Shown: positions 35,550-47,705, counted from the first letter of the stretch. The stretch: DNA of 64,000 nt from Brachynemurus nebulosus (GCA_035578155.1 JAPWDM010000005.1:30496108-30560107); one strand, 5' to 3'. Numbers and translations: made by a program. Notes: a model not told the origin generated them from the letters alone.

Positions 35550-35786
35550 CAAAGCCGGATTTACATAAGGGCATTTGGGCCACGTGGCCCAGGGCCTCCA
35601 AAAAATTCTCAAAATAGAGAAATAAAACGAAAAAAATAATAGCGTTTTCTATTTTTTTTTTTGCTCGATTCTGAAATTTTTCAGGAGGCCTTAACAAAAG
35701 GAATCAGAGACCCCCACATATGAAGTACTCAGAAGCTACCACATTAAAAGTGCCCCGGGACCTCCGCAAAGGTAAATCCGACCCTG
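35550..35786. mobile_element. Small hAT-like MITE
   Basis: The left end CAAAGCCGGATTTAC and right end GTAAATCCGACCCTG are inverted copies. Flanking 8-mers GGTACAAC and GATACAAG agree at 6 of 8 positions. The interior is GC-rich (CCACGTGGCCCAGGGCC). The element is 237 bp and non-coding. Confidence 0.6.
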
Positions 35787-36556
35787 GATACAAGTATGAC
35801 GTCATTAGAGGGACGATTGTAACAGAATCATGGGAACTAACAAACACCATTTTAAGACTAAAAATTTAATTGACATCGCATAAAGGAATTTCTGGTGTAC
35901 AACCTCTGGTGAGTTGACCGCGTAGGAATTATCAGATGATCAATCAAGTTACTTAAATAAAAAAAAAGAATATTTTGCAATGAAGCATTTTACAGAAAAA
36001 AATGAGCTATTAAAAAGCTATGGTATGGTGTATAATCATAAAGCTACAATTAACCCCTTGTTCCAACTGACACACCTTTCCACCCCGTTTAAAAATGAAC
36101 CATTTATTTTAAGCATGGTAGGTACTTGGTTATACGCCATCATAAACAGAAATTAAGAAATTAATTACAAAATTTAACAGAATTTAGGTTAAACATTTCA
36201 CCAAACATGTAAAAACATAATAAGTAACATAATTTTTATCGCATAACATACAATTTTCCACGTAAACTCAAACCACTGCACTGCCACCTTTTCAAACTTG
36301 CTCCACTTTCTAATACTTCCCACGTAAAATTAATCGACTCGATGGAAGCGTAATAATTTCTTAGTCGTTTTTCACATATACCTACCACGTGATATTAAAT
36401 AAATACATAAACGTGGTGAAGGTGTTAATTTACCCGTAAAAGGGAATGTGGGGTGATTGGGGAATTATTAGTGCCAACAATGATTAACTGAAACTATGTG
36501 TTTTCATGTTTACTATGATTGACATTCACGTATAAAAATTTTAATCTTTGTTTTAA

Positions 36557-37287
36557 GGGGAGATTGGCGAAAAAAAAATCAATTTTTTTTCTTTATAATT
36601 ATGTTCCTTAAGGTGTTAGAAATATTCTCCCAAAATTTTATTTTAAAAAAATAGAAAATCAAAGAGTTATGGACATTTTAGTGCACGCACTTTACCATAA
36701 TTCAATGTAAAAAAAGAATTTAAATGCTATTTTCTCGAAAGTATGTTTTTCGACATGGTTTCTCGTGTGTTTCAAAAAGTGTTTGAGATATCGACATAAA
36801 TCAAAGTGAATATTATTCCTCGATACCGCCATTTTGGCAGGAACTAGGATCTTTTCGTTCCGTAATATATTTTCAAAATGGCGGCTGTTTATAGTCGAGA
36901 AAAAGTGGTGATTTTTAAAAATTTAGGTATTTTCAAAATGCGATTTCTCGCTGGTTTTTTATTTTTTTTCTTAGATCCTAGTTAGTGCCAGAACTGTAGG
37001 TATATGTAATTTTCAGAAAATTCTTGATTTTTTTATTTTGATTCACTGGATTTCAAAACGCGAGGAGCCATCAAGGTGGAAAAATCTAGTAGTGTCGACT
37101 TCACAGCCATCTATACCAGGGTCATTTTTGAATTTTATTTTTAAAGAAAATTGTTTTGTAATCTCAATAAGTACAATATGTAGAAACAATGTTGTATATT
37201 TAATTGTTTAGTAAAATATTTGTTTTTATAAAAAAAAAAAAGTAATAAAAATGGTAGATTTTTGATGTTTTTTTAGCGAATCTCCCC
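36557..37287. mobile_element. TTAA-flanked MITE
   Basis: The TIRs are GGGGAGATTGGCG (left) and CGAATCTCCCC (right, preceded by TTTTTTTAG), each flanked by TTAA (36553-36556 and 37288-37291). TTAA is the piggyBac target. A 3-bp TTA target with an A-starting element (PIF/Harbinger) is the alternative. The element is 731 bp and non-coding. Confidence 0.65.
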
Positions 37288-37639
37288 TTAAGTTGTTTTA
37301 TAAATATAATATGGCGTTTGTATTTTATGTAGGTTTACGTAATAAATTTTTATGCCGTGTGTGACTTTTAATAAACAGAATTGACCCCATTTAGCAATAG
37401 CAGACACTTTTGGTCATCAAAAAATTCTATAAATCATCTCTGATTAGTGAAAAATTTTGTGGGTGCGTTTCTTGTGAAAATTTCATGTTAATAAGCCGAA
37501 AAATGTGGTAAAGGGTGTAAAGGACAGACAAACGAGCTTGACGAAACTACAAGAGTTTCAATTTTTTTTTCAGAACTCGAAGAACACTGAAATGTTTAGT
37601 CCAGAAAATTGTCCTTAAATAGAACATCCTATATTATTA

Positions 37640-39380
37640 TTGGGCTGGAAACTAAAATGATTTCATTTTAAATATGTATTTAAAATACCAAATGGCATTT
37701 TTCATTTTCTGTTTAAAATAAGTTCGGTCAAACCATTTTCCATTTTGTATTTAAAATGAAAATTTGAATTCATTTTAGGTACATTTAAAATGAAAATGCA
37801 TGTATACTCAAATTTGTGTGTATATTTATGACACTTATGACTCATATTAATCATAGAACTCGAATTCAACGACTTGATGTCTAAAAAATTGTAAGTTAAA
37901 TGTAAGTTGAAGCAACTGACTCAATTTTTTTATAACTCGAGTTATTATATAATGTCACTTGAGTTAAATTTGTTATTAGAGCTGCAGTTCTCTAAAGTCA
38001 AGCTTTTCTGACTCAAGTTGTGCGCTATTATCTTTAAGACACATCGATAAGAAATGTTTTGGTGTTTCGAATAGATGATTTTCGTAATTTAGAAGTCGCA
38101 GTTGTAGCGTGAAGCCAAGGTGCCAAAGTTTGAATATGAACGGTGAATTAAATTTTACAATATTTTTGAGTAATAATAATTTCAAGAGTTAAATTTCGTT
38201 TTCATATTACACAAACTTTATAAAATTTTCTCAGAAGGCTGCCCTTATTTAATTTCAGTACGTTTGACATTTTCTTGACTTTTTTTCTTTTATTAAAGAA
38301 AAAAAACATTTTGCATTTTGTAATCCATTTTAAATAGCTATTTTCCATTTTCTATTTTAAATAGGGTGAATGCGGGAGAGATGCCGCACATTTTGAAAAC
38401 ACTTGATAATACTTAAAGTATGCATTTAATTGATTTGAAATTTGGTACACAATAAATGTAAACATTGTTCTTTAAAATTATTGATAAATAATTTTAAATT
38501 CTGAGTCATAAAGGATTCATAATTAACATTTTTGTAGAGCCTGCAAAGCGGCGTCTCTCCCACACCTATGGGAAAGATGCCGCATCAAAGAAGGTGAAAC
38601 GCAGCATAGTTCATATTAAAAATTTTGTATTTTCAACACATCTCCATACATAATGTATGCCATAAGTAATCATTTTTGGCACTTCATACATCTTAAACAG
38701 TCAACTTTTTTTTTTTGTTTCTGAGTACCTACTTTTCAAAACATTCAATATACACGCAATCATCATTATTTTCGTTTTTTTTTTTTACTAATATGAGAGC
38801 TATTCCTGATCCAATTAATGAATCTTTTATATTTACGTGGCATAAATTAAGTCCAAAAAAAAAAAAAAATTGTATAATTAAGGTATAACTCTATGTTTTT
38901 AACATGTAATATGATGCGGCATCTATACCAACTTTAAATGCGGCATCTCTCCTTTTTGTTGGGATAGATGCCGTATGTTGCTATAGCAAGCATAGTGCGG
39001 AATTCTAACCTAAAATTTTATACAGTACTTTTAAAATATACCAAAATTGATAACAAAACTCAAATATTATATTAAAAAACTTACTTTTCAATAATAAAAA
39101 GTTGGATAATTACTAAACTGATAGACTAATCATAAATGTTACCATATACAGCAGCTTAAATAAGTAACTTATTTTAAACATATAATCCATTAACAGCGCT
39201 ATCTATCAATCAGCGGACGAACTATGGCTACTGCGGCATCTCTCCCGACGCGGCATCCTTCCCGCACTTACCCTATATGCAGCAAAACCATTTTCCTTTT
39301 TACATTTTAATTGCATTTTTGGAAACCATTTTTCATTTTCTATTTTAAATGGTTTCTGTGAATCATTTTTCCCAGCCCTG
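37640..39380. mobile_element. hAT-like MITE carrying MITE copy B
   Basis: The left end is GGGCTGGAAACTAAAATGAT. The right end complement is CAGGGCTGGGAAAAATGATT. Both sides hold many CATTTTNNATTTTAAAT repeats. No clean TSD is seen. It is interrupted by the TA-flanked element at 38364-39273, which is younger. Confidence 0.65.
38364..39273. mobile_element. GCGGCATCTCTCCC-type MITE, copy B
   Basis: The ends GGGTGAATGCGGGAGAG and CTTCCCGCACTTACCC are flanked by TA (38362-38363 and 39274-39275). It is alignable end to end with copy C at 51220. Near its right end it has a small extra duplication (CTCCCGACGCGGCATCCTTC). Confidence 0.88.
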
Positions 39381-39480
39381 ACTATGCTATCTGAAAGTAA
39401 TAGATGAAACACCAATTACCATTATCGAACTAACAATTCGTTTGTCCTTTCCCGTTTTACGACACATAATTATTATTATT

Positions 39481-39780
39481 ACTAACAGATACGACACCAC
39501 CCCATCGATGACTCGCGCGGATACGAAAGCTCATTTCTCCTCCTTACCATTTAACAATGATATCTTCTACTACGTTACCCATTTCAAACTTTTTGGACAT
39601 CTCCTCGATTCGACGACATCGAATATAGCAGCAGTAAGTTGTGTTATAGATGCGCGAGATCGGTCCCGACGACCGTTCGGCAACATCGAATGATAATGGG
39701 TAATATGTTGTTACCATGGTAACCACATCTCCTGGCGACGTGATAATGATTGGTAGTTTACACGGATACAATGTGAACGA
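39481..39780. promoter_or_regulatory. GC-richer island upstream of the middle T-box exon, with an X-box
   Basis: About 300 bp is clearly less AT-rich than its surroundings and is rich in CpG (ACTCGCGCGG, TGCGCGAGATCGG, GACGACCGTTCGG). It ends about 220 bp before the exon at 40004. A perfect palindromic RFX X-box, GTTACCATGGTAAC, lies at 39710-39723. Acceptor-like and donor-like sites (CTAACAG at 39488 and GTAAGT at 39634) bracket a 145-bp cryptic exon. That exon would break the T-box frame. The open frames on both strands resemble no family. A conserved enhancer or a relic is possible; the function is inferred only. Confidence 0.35.
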
Positions 39781-40003
39781 CTCCTGCCATATTTTCTTTT
39801 ATTACTTCGTTATTTTAGTTCGTATAACACTATAGGTACCAAAGAAAAAAGATATTTTTTTTACGAGAAACATTTTATTATCAGCAATGAAAAAATTTGA
39901 TATATTTTTACTAATTTTCAATCAGAATAGATAGTTCTAATAACGATATAAAGTTAGTTATAAAAATTTTATGTAACGAAAAATTTCTATTTTTTTGTTT
40001 CAG

Positions 40004-40248
40004 ATTGTATTAAATTCTATGCATCGATATCAACCTCGGATACATTTAGTTAAATGGCGGGAACATGGATCAAACTCGAATCAAATCACCGACTTAGAAA
40101 TGGAGGAGTATCGTACGTTTATTTTCCCCGAAACGGTATTTACCGCTGTAACAGCATATCAAAATCAACTGATTACCAAATTAAAAATCGATTCAAATCC
40201 ATTTGCAAAGGGCTTCCGTGATTCATCAAGATTAACGGATTTTGATCG
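40004..40248 (+). CDS. midline/H15 T-box factor, exon encoding the C-terminal T-box
   Basis: The exon follows a TTTGTTTCAG acceptor. It encodes [18 protein letters not shown] through [18 protein letters not shown] and [18 protein letters not shown] to RLTDFDR, which is the second half of a T-box, including the DNA-contacting C-terminal helices. The variable loop ([18 protein letters not shown]) separates the conserved blocks. The phase-0 join with 1919-2192 gives DKNGQ-IVLNS, as expected across T-box proteins. The exon ends with two bases (CG) of an Arg codon before GTAAGT. That codon is completed by A at 61464, giving DFDR-DPMD, a continuation typical of insect midline/H15. There is no break. 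Confidence 0.95.
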
Positions 40249-41920
40249 GTAAGTAATCCAAAAAAAATATCTTATTAAAATGTTTCCTATGAAACGTAAA
40301 ATTCAACACACAATTATAATTGTGGTTATAGGTGTTTAATTCATATAATTTATAGCCTTAAGATTTATCACCAATTAAAAATATTTTAATACGAATATGT
40401 AACGAATCGGATAGTAATGTCTTTGTGAAAGTGTCAAGCATTTTTTTCCTTTTTTTGAATATTTAAATAAAATAATTTTATGACGACGTAAAAGATTCAT
40501 ATTTAATTGTTATTCTTCAAAGTAACTATAAAATATAAAATATTATAACTTTTCATAACTTTTCACTTGTAATTGCATCTTTTTTGTTGCAAATCTATAC
40601 AAGGAAACTAGCTAATGATTATTTTAATAGTATATTTTAAAAATAATTAATTGTTAAGTCAAACCTTCTTAAACTGTAATATTATTGTGTTGTAACTCAA
40701 CAAGTTAGCAAGTTAAAGGTTGCGTTACGCTTCACTAAAAATACACATAATTTGTGTTTTTGTTAAATCCTATCCATGGATAATCTCTTTTTCAAGGTTC
40801 TGTCGATAGAATTGATAAGAATCTAAAAAGTATAGTATCACGGCATCTGCTTAAGTGGATATTGATGAACTGAAGATTGCAAATGATTATGTAAATCATC
40901 CTTTAACCACTAAACACAAAATCATCTGTGGTTAATAGCATATTTCTTGTTTTTTTCAAGTCCGAACATAATTTGAAGTAAATTGTTTTTGACTTTTATA
41001 ATGAGTTGAGAGATTTTTTTTTTGAAAATATATAAATTAACGCCAGACATTCGAGCCGCAGCAACTTTTTTTTACCAAATGAACTCAATGCAAGTGTAAT
41101 AAATACAACAGAGGCATTAATTATTTCGTACACTTTTAACATTGTTATTATTATAGGAATATAAAATTTTAAGAGATAGTAAAAAAAAATGTTATACCTT
41201 CAGTACTGTAATTATTGAGAGATAATTTTTAATATATTTTGAAGAAATGTTGTTTTCAATATTGTTTGCCATTTTCTTAACAAAAAAATTCAACGATTAA
41301 ATCATTTTAAAATGGAAGTGAAAGAACTAATCAATTTCTACTCTAAATTTAATGTATATAATTGAAGAACTCTCGTATCAAATTACTATAGTTTGCAACC
41401 GAATAATTTAAACATACATCTTGTCGCTTTTTCTCGCTGTAAAACTATGATACTGACAAACATAATTAAATTTCTCGCTAATTACCACAGTTTCTCACTT
41501 GTAAAATGTAAAATTTAATATAGTAGAATTTTTTTTTTAAATTATATTTTGTAAATTGTTAATGATTATTCGAGGCGACCTCAAAAATAGACAAAAAAAA
41601 TTGTTACTAATTACCAGTAATCAGAAGCTTAATTACAACTTCAAAGCCATTTATCAAATGTGAGTAAATTACAAAATGTTTACAGTCGCTTACAAAAATA
41701 TAGGTGTTTACTGCTGTATAGTGACGGGAGTTCCATCATTGTTCATTAAATTTTCCGAATTGTTCTGATTGTATTTATGTTTAGATTTTCGTAGAAAAAA
41801 TCTCGGAGCCCTTGTAATTTTGTCATCTCCATTTGTCTGTCTTATTCTGAATGTTCTTGAATTTTTTCAGATTTTTCTGAGTGATTCTTCTAATAATGAG
41901 GGCCGAGAACACTAATATTA

Positions 41921-42343
41921 CAGCTAAACCTTTTTTTATGCGGTACTTTTTTGTGCGATTTTTTAATGCGGCTTTTAAAAAAATAATAACTTTCTTTGAT
42001 GGAAATAATTTTTAATGGTTTTTAAGCGCTTACAAAAGCGTTAAGAATATAAGTTATTGCATCATTTAATTTTTTTAGAGATGTATTCACAATATTCGTA
42101 ATATTATAAAAATGAAATAAAATGTTTCCACGTGTAAATTAATGTTTGATCTTGTTTAGAAAAGCAATTTCTAAGAGAATCGTGATGTTTTTATGCGGTG
42201 GATCGGGGCCACATAATAAAAGTTTTTCTAAAATTTGGACTGAACTAAACCTTTTATAGCTATTTATGATATTTTAGAATATATTTTTTTGTGCGATTTT
42301 TTTTATGCGGTCCCTATCCACCGCATAAAAAAAGGTTTACCTC
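41921..42343. mobile_element. pogo-like MITE, TTTTTTATGCGG family, copy 2
   Basis: The left end CAGCTAAACCTTTTTTTATG is preceded by TA. The right end complement is GAGGTAAACCTTTTTTTATG. The terminal hairpin TTTTTTATGCGG..CCGCATAAAAAA lies at about 42299-42333. It is related to 33996-34364. It is non-coding. Confidence 0.65.
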
Positions 42344-42801
42344 GATTGAATTCGTATTTTAATAAGCTTTCCTTCGATAGGTAGTCTACACACTTTATCT
42401 CTGTGCTAAATTTTCAATTTTCATTTCGAATGGTTTCAAAGAAAATCACCTGTGACAGACGGACAGACATCGAAATGATTGCATAAATGTTCCATTTTGC
42501 CAGTTTTAGTACGGACCACTAAAAATTTTAAATACTCGCACTTACTAAAATAATTCGATTAAATTATTTCGGAAAATTTTGATTCATAACTTTGGAAATT
42601 GCAGGCATAGAAGAATTTGAAAATATTGTAATTCGTTGCAGTATCAGTTCGACAACTTTTGTAAACGACCGTATACAAATTACGGTCAGTCCATTTGGGA
42701 AGTTCATAATATTTTTTTTTTTTATGAAATGTTCATTAGTTATTAGTTGGTCAATGAAATGAGCAGATAAACGAACAAACCATATTTATATATTGGTCAT
42801 T

Positions 42802-42822
42802 ACACACACACACACACACACA
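42802..42822. repeat. (CA)n microsatellite
   Basis: This is a short run of about ten CA units, followed by TACATATG. Confidence 0.9.
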
Positions 42823-43332
42823 TACATATGTATAAATGTGTTAACATACATGTATAGATGGTTATACGCATATGTTTATATTGAAACTTATATCTGTCTT
42901 CGCTTATTCAACTGTGAAAATTTTAAATATATAGTTGCGGTACAAAAACGTTGTGCGCGCCAAGTTTATGAGAGTGACCGACAAAAACGGTTAAAGGAGT
43001 TTTTTCACGCCGCGGCATCACGTTAATAACAGGGTAACACGTATACCAGATCCGCCTCTCAATATCTTTAGGCGAAAAGATGAATCTCGTCGTCGTCGTG
43101 TTATTTCAAGATAGGCCATTCATTTATTATTATAAATAGTGTAATATATATATTATGTATAATAGATACCGTGTGTATGAAAAGAGACGGAGGGAGAGAG
43201 AGAGGATTCATCTCGTAATATTACAATGTGAATAATATTTTTAAAGTCGATGTTACACTATTACAATTTAAAGTGTTTAAAAATATTAGGAGTGTGATTA
43301 ATTGTATAGTTTGTCTTAAGCATCCCCTAGAC

Positions 43333-43519
43333 CAGGGCTTCTTAAACTATGGGTCGCGACCCCATTTGGGGTCGCTTAGCGAAATCTTGGGGTCATAGCG
43401 AAAATTTTTTTATATGTACATAATATGGTACATATATTGTTACCTAATCAATAAATCCTTGCAAAATACTTATATATTTGTATTTGGGGTCGCGAATGAA
43501 AAAAGTTTAAGAAGCCCTG
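43333..43519. mobile_element. 187-bp hAT MITE (GGGTCGCGACCC type)
   Basis: It starts CAGGGCTTCTTAAACTATGG and ends GTTTAAGAAGCCCTG. The flanking 8-mers CCCTAGAC (43325-43332) and TCCTAGAC (43520-43527) form a near-perfect TSD. The GGGTCGCGACCCC palindrome just inside the end is typical of a widespread hAT MITE form. It is inserted in the left TIR of the Harbinger element. Confidence 0.9.
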
Positions 43520-43705
43520 TCCTAGACGATATATTGATCAATATGCATTGATCAATACGAATTGAAGGTTCCATCAGTACGCTTCAATATAGCTTCAATA
43601 TGAGCTCCATCAATACGATGACTAGACATTTTTGTCAGATGTGCGTTTATAATTGTTGGTTGTGTTTGGAAAGTTCGTGATCTGTTGTGCAAATTTTTAT
43701 TTTTA

Positions 43706-44095
43706 TTACTTATTTTTTCCAATATAAAGTAATGGTGTCTCATAGAGATTTAGCATTTCCTAATAATACCATGATTTTGGTTTGGGGATATCGTCAGTTG
43801 ATGCTCCTGATCGCTTCGCACTTTCAATAGCCCTGAAGTCTTTATTGAAATTAGTAGGTAAAGTATTAATTTTTTTTTTTTGCTTGTCTACAGTAAAGTT
43901 TGGTTTTATGCAAATTAATGTATCAACGATCTTTTCCATACATATCCGCTTCCTAGTTTGATTAAAGTAATCTTTCGATTTAATTTTCCACAGTTCCGGC
44001 GAATTACGATAAAGCGTAATTAATAGTAACATAAACTCACGTTCGGACTCTGATTTTTCACTAGAGTCTGCCATCACGTAGGTAGTAAAATACAT
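43706..44095 (-). pseudogene. MADF-domain accessory protein relic of Harbinger element
   Basis: The frame from the ATG at 44095 begins MYFTTYVMADSSEKS. It contains a MADF/Myb-SANT-like core (FMLLLITLYRNSPELWKIKS, DYFNQTRKRICMEKIVDTLI) and then KKKINTLPTNFNKDFRAIES and SGASTDDIPKPKSWYY. A TAG at 43762-43760 interrupts it. The same frame then resumes with EMLNLYETPLLYIGKNK before TAA at 43708-43706, which suggests the TAG is a later mutation. MADF proteins bind DNA and help Harbinger transposases reach the nucleus and the TIRs. The element context supports that role. The link to Harbinger is by family knowledge plus the TTA target site. Confidence 0.7.
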
Positions 44096-44504
44096 ATACC
44101 TATTGTTAACACTTCGATATCTAAAACAAGACTAATGCAAATATTGGTCAATATACATTATAAACGTCAATATGAGCATCAATATAGCTTCCATCAATAC
44201 GCTTCAATATAAATTTCTATCAATATGTTTCAATATGCTATTAATATGTTTGAAGCTCTCCTAAACGATCAATATAGCCTTTCAATACGTATTGATCAAT
44301 GCATATTGATCAATATATTGATCGTCTACGGGGTGCTTTACAACTGAAACTAGTTATTACTTATTCTGAGTATCAAATCAGTTCTTTATAATGCTTCACT
44401 CCACTCCGAACAACTCTAAAATACCTACCCATATTCCTATTTCAACAGTAATATAGCTACCTTATTTCCTTACTTGACCTTTTAGAAATAGAAATTTTTA
44501 TCCT

Positions 44505-44840
44505 TTTTGGGATTCCAGAACCGTGGAAGAAACTTCACAGGCAATCGCGTCCACTTTTTTTAGCAAAATTTTGTCAACATTATTTTTGGGGCTCCAGCGT
44601 TCTGCGGAAAAATTTTGACTAAACGTTCATCTTTCCCAGATCTAAATAGTATCTGAGCGAATATTGGTTAAGACCATCTCGGCCGTTTATTTTGGGCTCT
44701 TGTTGGTTTTTTTCAGGATCCGCCTGGTAGACAATTTTAACCTGATTTTCAATTTTTCCAGAATTACAATATAGTACTTAAGCAAAATTTGTCAAGATCA
44801 GTCCGTTCATCGTTTATTTTGGGCTTTTTTGGGGCTCCAG
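44505..44840. repeat. Degenerate tandem-like repeats
   Basis: Roughly 120-130-bp units end in TTATTTTGGGGCTCC or TTATTTTGGGCTC, with AGCAAAATTTTGTCAA-like and GTATCTGAGCGAATATTGG-like blocks between them. Conservation is low and the edges are unclear. Confidence 0.4.
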
Positions 44841-45071
44841 AAAGCTTTAAAGCGTTTAATTTTAATCTTTAAAGTGTAGTCTATAGTAAAACAGGGTATT
44901 TCCTATTCACTAGTGAAAGAATTTTCGAATCAGTTGGGTAGTTCTCGAAAACTTATTTATTATACCAGTTTTTAATTTACAATCAACGTTTATTTGATTT
45001 GACATTCACGTATACAACAAATTTAAAAAATATTCACGAAGAAGCATCTAAGAATTACCCCGAATAATTTC

Positions 45072-45510
45072 TAGTGATGAGCAAAATTAGTCTTGGTCTT
45101 GCAGTCTTGTCTTGGTCTTGCATTTTTTGCAAGACCAAGACCAAGACCAAGACTGCATTTTGCAAGACCAAGACCAAGATCAAGACTATAAGTATGGCTG
45201 CAAGACCAATACCAAGACTCAAGTGAGCAAGACCAAGACTATAGCAAGAAAAAAGCAAGACTCTTGCTAAATTATTTAAATGGTTTAAAAGTATAATTAA
45301 TACCGTAAAGAGAGAAAATTCTGATTTTAGAAGGAAAAAGTTCGCTAATAAAAAAATGCAAGAAAGTGCAAGATTCTTTAGCAATATCAAGACCAAGACC
45401 AATACCGAGACTGCATTTTGCAAGACCAAGACCAAGACCAAGATTCCTAATGCAAGAACAAGACCAAGACTGCCAAGTCTTGGTCTTGGTCTTGCATTTG
45501 CACATCACTA
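45072..45510. mobile_element. hAT-type MITE made of CAAGAC/CAAGACC repeats
   Basis: The TIRs TAGTGATGAGCAAAA (left) and TGCACATCACTA (right) are flanked by a perfect 8-bp TSD ATAATTTC (45064-45071 and 45511-45518). Most of both arms is a short-period array of CAAGACCAAGACC, or its inverse GGTCTTGGTCTTG, in mirrored orientation. The long Val/Leu-rich frame on the minus strand (45055-45441) is the translation of this array and not a gene. Confidence 0.88.
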
Positions 45511-47352
45511 ATAATTTCTGAACATTTCAGCAAAATCGATCAAATATTTGGAATTATGCACCTTGGAAGGTTTTATAAACATACAGGGAATCCAAATTAT
45601 TCAAAAAACTCTGAAACATGAAACGCCAGTGAAATTTTTCTGTTTTCAATTATTTTCATAAATTTTATTCCAAGCTAGTTTACCAGTTTTTAGTTTAACA
45701 GTTTTGATCAAAAAATTATGAATGGCAATCTCTTCGAAACTATAGAATATTTTTCCGAATTTTAGCAAAAGTTTTCACTCTTATCGATTTTTGTACTCTT
45801 CTAATGGTAGTATTATAGATATTATATGGCCTGACATTCACATTAGAAAATATAAAATTTTATTTTGGAAGTTGAATATTTTTGAACTAAAAAAACAACA
45901 ACTAAAAGGTGAGATAAATCGTCGAAATATAATGACCGCTTTTGTTTTAATTTGATTTTAATATACATATTAAAATTTAGTTTCAATTTTTTATAATTCC
46001 CAACCCAGTCGAGATAAAAGACAATATCATATAAATATTATTTTAATTAATAGTGTTATCTCGTTTTAACAATTTCACCCTTTTTGTAGATTGTTTTATA
46101 AATGAAGAAAAGAAGTTGTTTCAGAAGCAACACCGCGTTGAAATAGAAAAAACTTCACAACGCAGACAGACATTCATATATTGATATTCAAATAAGACAT
46201 TCTGTTGAAATATAATTTTTTGTTTTAAATAATTATACAATTTTGATTTAATTGGGTAGATACTTAGTAGCGATTTAACCCTTTTCACACGTTCTTTTCC
46301 AAAATAAAGAAATTAATAATTTCTATGAAAATTCCCCAAATCCACGATTTTTAAAAACCTTACATCTTTAACATTATATAATAAGAAAAATATATAAAAA
46401 TGGACTCGATCATAAAACTTCGAAAAATTGAATTCAGGGGGCCGATAGAGGGCCTTATCGAATCTCCTCCTTATTGACTTGAGCGTTATAATAATTAATA
46501 ATTATAAAACATTTTGCGACAATATCGCTCTTACTCAATTAATTTTGACATGTTTCGATCCATATGATCGTCATTAGACCAATGATGTTGTCTGAGTGAG
46601 TATTTTATTAATATTTTAGGAGAAATTTTCTAATACCGAAACAAATTTCGTTGGAAATTTCATTCATCAAATTACCTTTTGAATTCGAAAATTTTGTTAT
46701 ATATATTATCTGAAAGTTATCAACACCGAATAGCGCCGAAATAATTTTAATTGAGTATATTTTTTATAAGTTTGTTTTTTTTTTCAAAATTCTTGAATCT
46801 GTGGCTGAAAAATTACGGGTGGTGAGGGGACAAATATTTCACTTTACACCTTATTTAGTTGATGTTGCTGCTGCCGACTTCAACTCCACGGAGTTCGATT
46901 AGAGATATCCAAAAAGTCGTCCTATCTTTAAAAAAAAAATTTTCAGAAAAAATTTATGTGTTAAATGTGTTTTTAAAATTGTTTAACATATAATTAGTTA
47001 ATGTCTTTCCTTTGAATGTCTTCAATTCTTTTAAATCTTTTTTTAACCAAATCAAAACGTATCATTCAATTAATCAAAACAATTTTATTTCTTTTAAAGA
47101 AATCAAAAATACCGAATCAAAAATTCAAATAACTTTATAATTAAATAAAATTATACATTTTAAAAGTTTATTATTTTTGTAACCAATAATTTTAACCAAT
47201 GACTCTCAAAATGCTCTTCATTCTTTTTTCTTTTCGATAATCGTAAGTACCTGAAATGATAAACCAAAAATTCACCTTACATTTAAATTATTATGTGTTA
47301 AGATTAATACAGAATGTTTCACAAAGAGTAAACCAATTTTCATTCGATATAT

Positions 47353-47587
47353 CAGGGGTGGCCAACCCAAATGATCTTGCGGGCCACTTTGGAAGTGCAT
47401 CATAACTCCGCGGGCCGCATATAGAATTATGTGTCCCATATACTATGTATTTTTTAATACATTGGTTTTCACTACCTTGGTAAAAAGAAAATAAACCTAA
47501 TTTGTATAAGTGTGATGACTCTCGCGGGCCAAAAAAAATTCAAGGCGGGCCACATGCGGTCCGCGGGCCGCGGGTTGGCCACCCCTG
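47353..47587. mobile_element. 235-bp hAT MITE (CAGGGGTGGCCAAC type)
   Basis: It starts CAGGGGTGGCCAACCC and ends GGGTTGGCCACCCCTG. It is flanked by a perfect 8-bp TSD CGATATAT (47345-47352 and 47588-47595). The interior contains GCGGGCC runs. This terminal form is widespread among animal hAT elements. Confidence 0.93.
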
Positions 47588-47705
47588 CGATATATTATCA
47601 ATAAAATAATACGATTTAATGTTTTAAATGGAACACGCTGTACAATGTACATGCGTCAGATTACACATGTTTCTTGTACTTATTTATTTCTATGTGAAAA
47701 GATTG

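Larger units (their letters stand above)
43319..44337. mobile_element. PIF/Harbinger-like element with a MADF gene relic
   Basis: The left end AGCATCCCCTAG and right end CTACGGGGTGCT are flanked by TTA (43316-43318 and 44338-44340), the usual Harbinger 3-bp target. Inside the TIRs, both sides carry palindromic TATTGATCAATA blocks (43530-43560 and 44290-44325). The left TIR is interrupted by a 187-bp hAT MITE. It encodes a decayed MADF-domain protein on the minus strand. No transposase is present. Confidence 0.8.

Noticed and set aside
39442..39693. Open frame as a possible T-box exon
   Set aside because: It has no T-box similarity, and including the 145-bp splice-bounded part would break the phase-0 join between 2192 and 40004.
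45055..45441. Val/Leu-rich minus-strand frame resembling membrane segments
   Set aside because: It is a translation of the CAAGACC array inside a hAT MITE.
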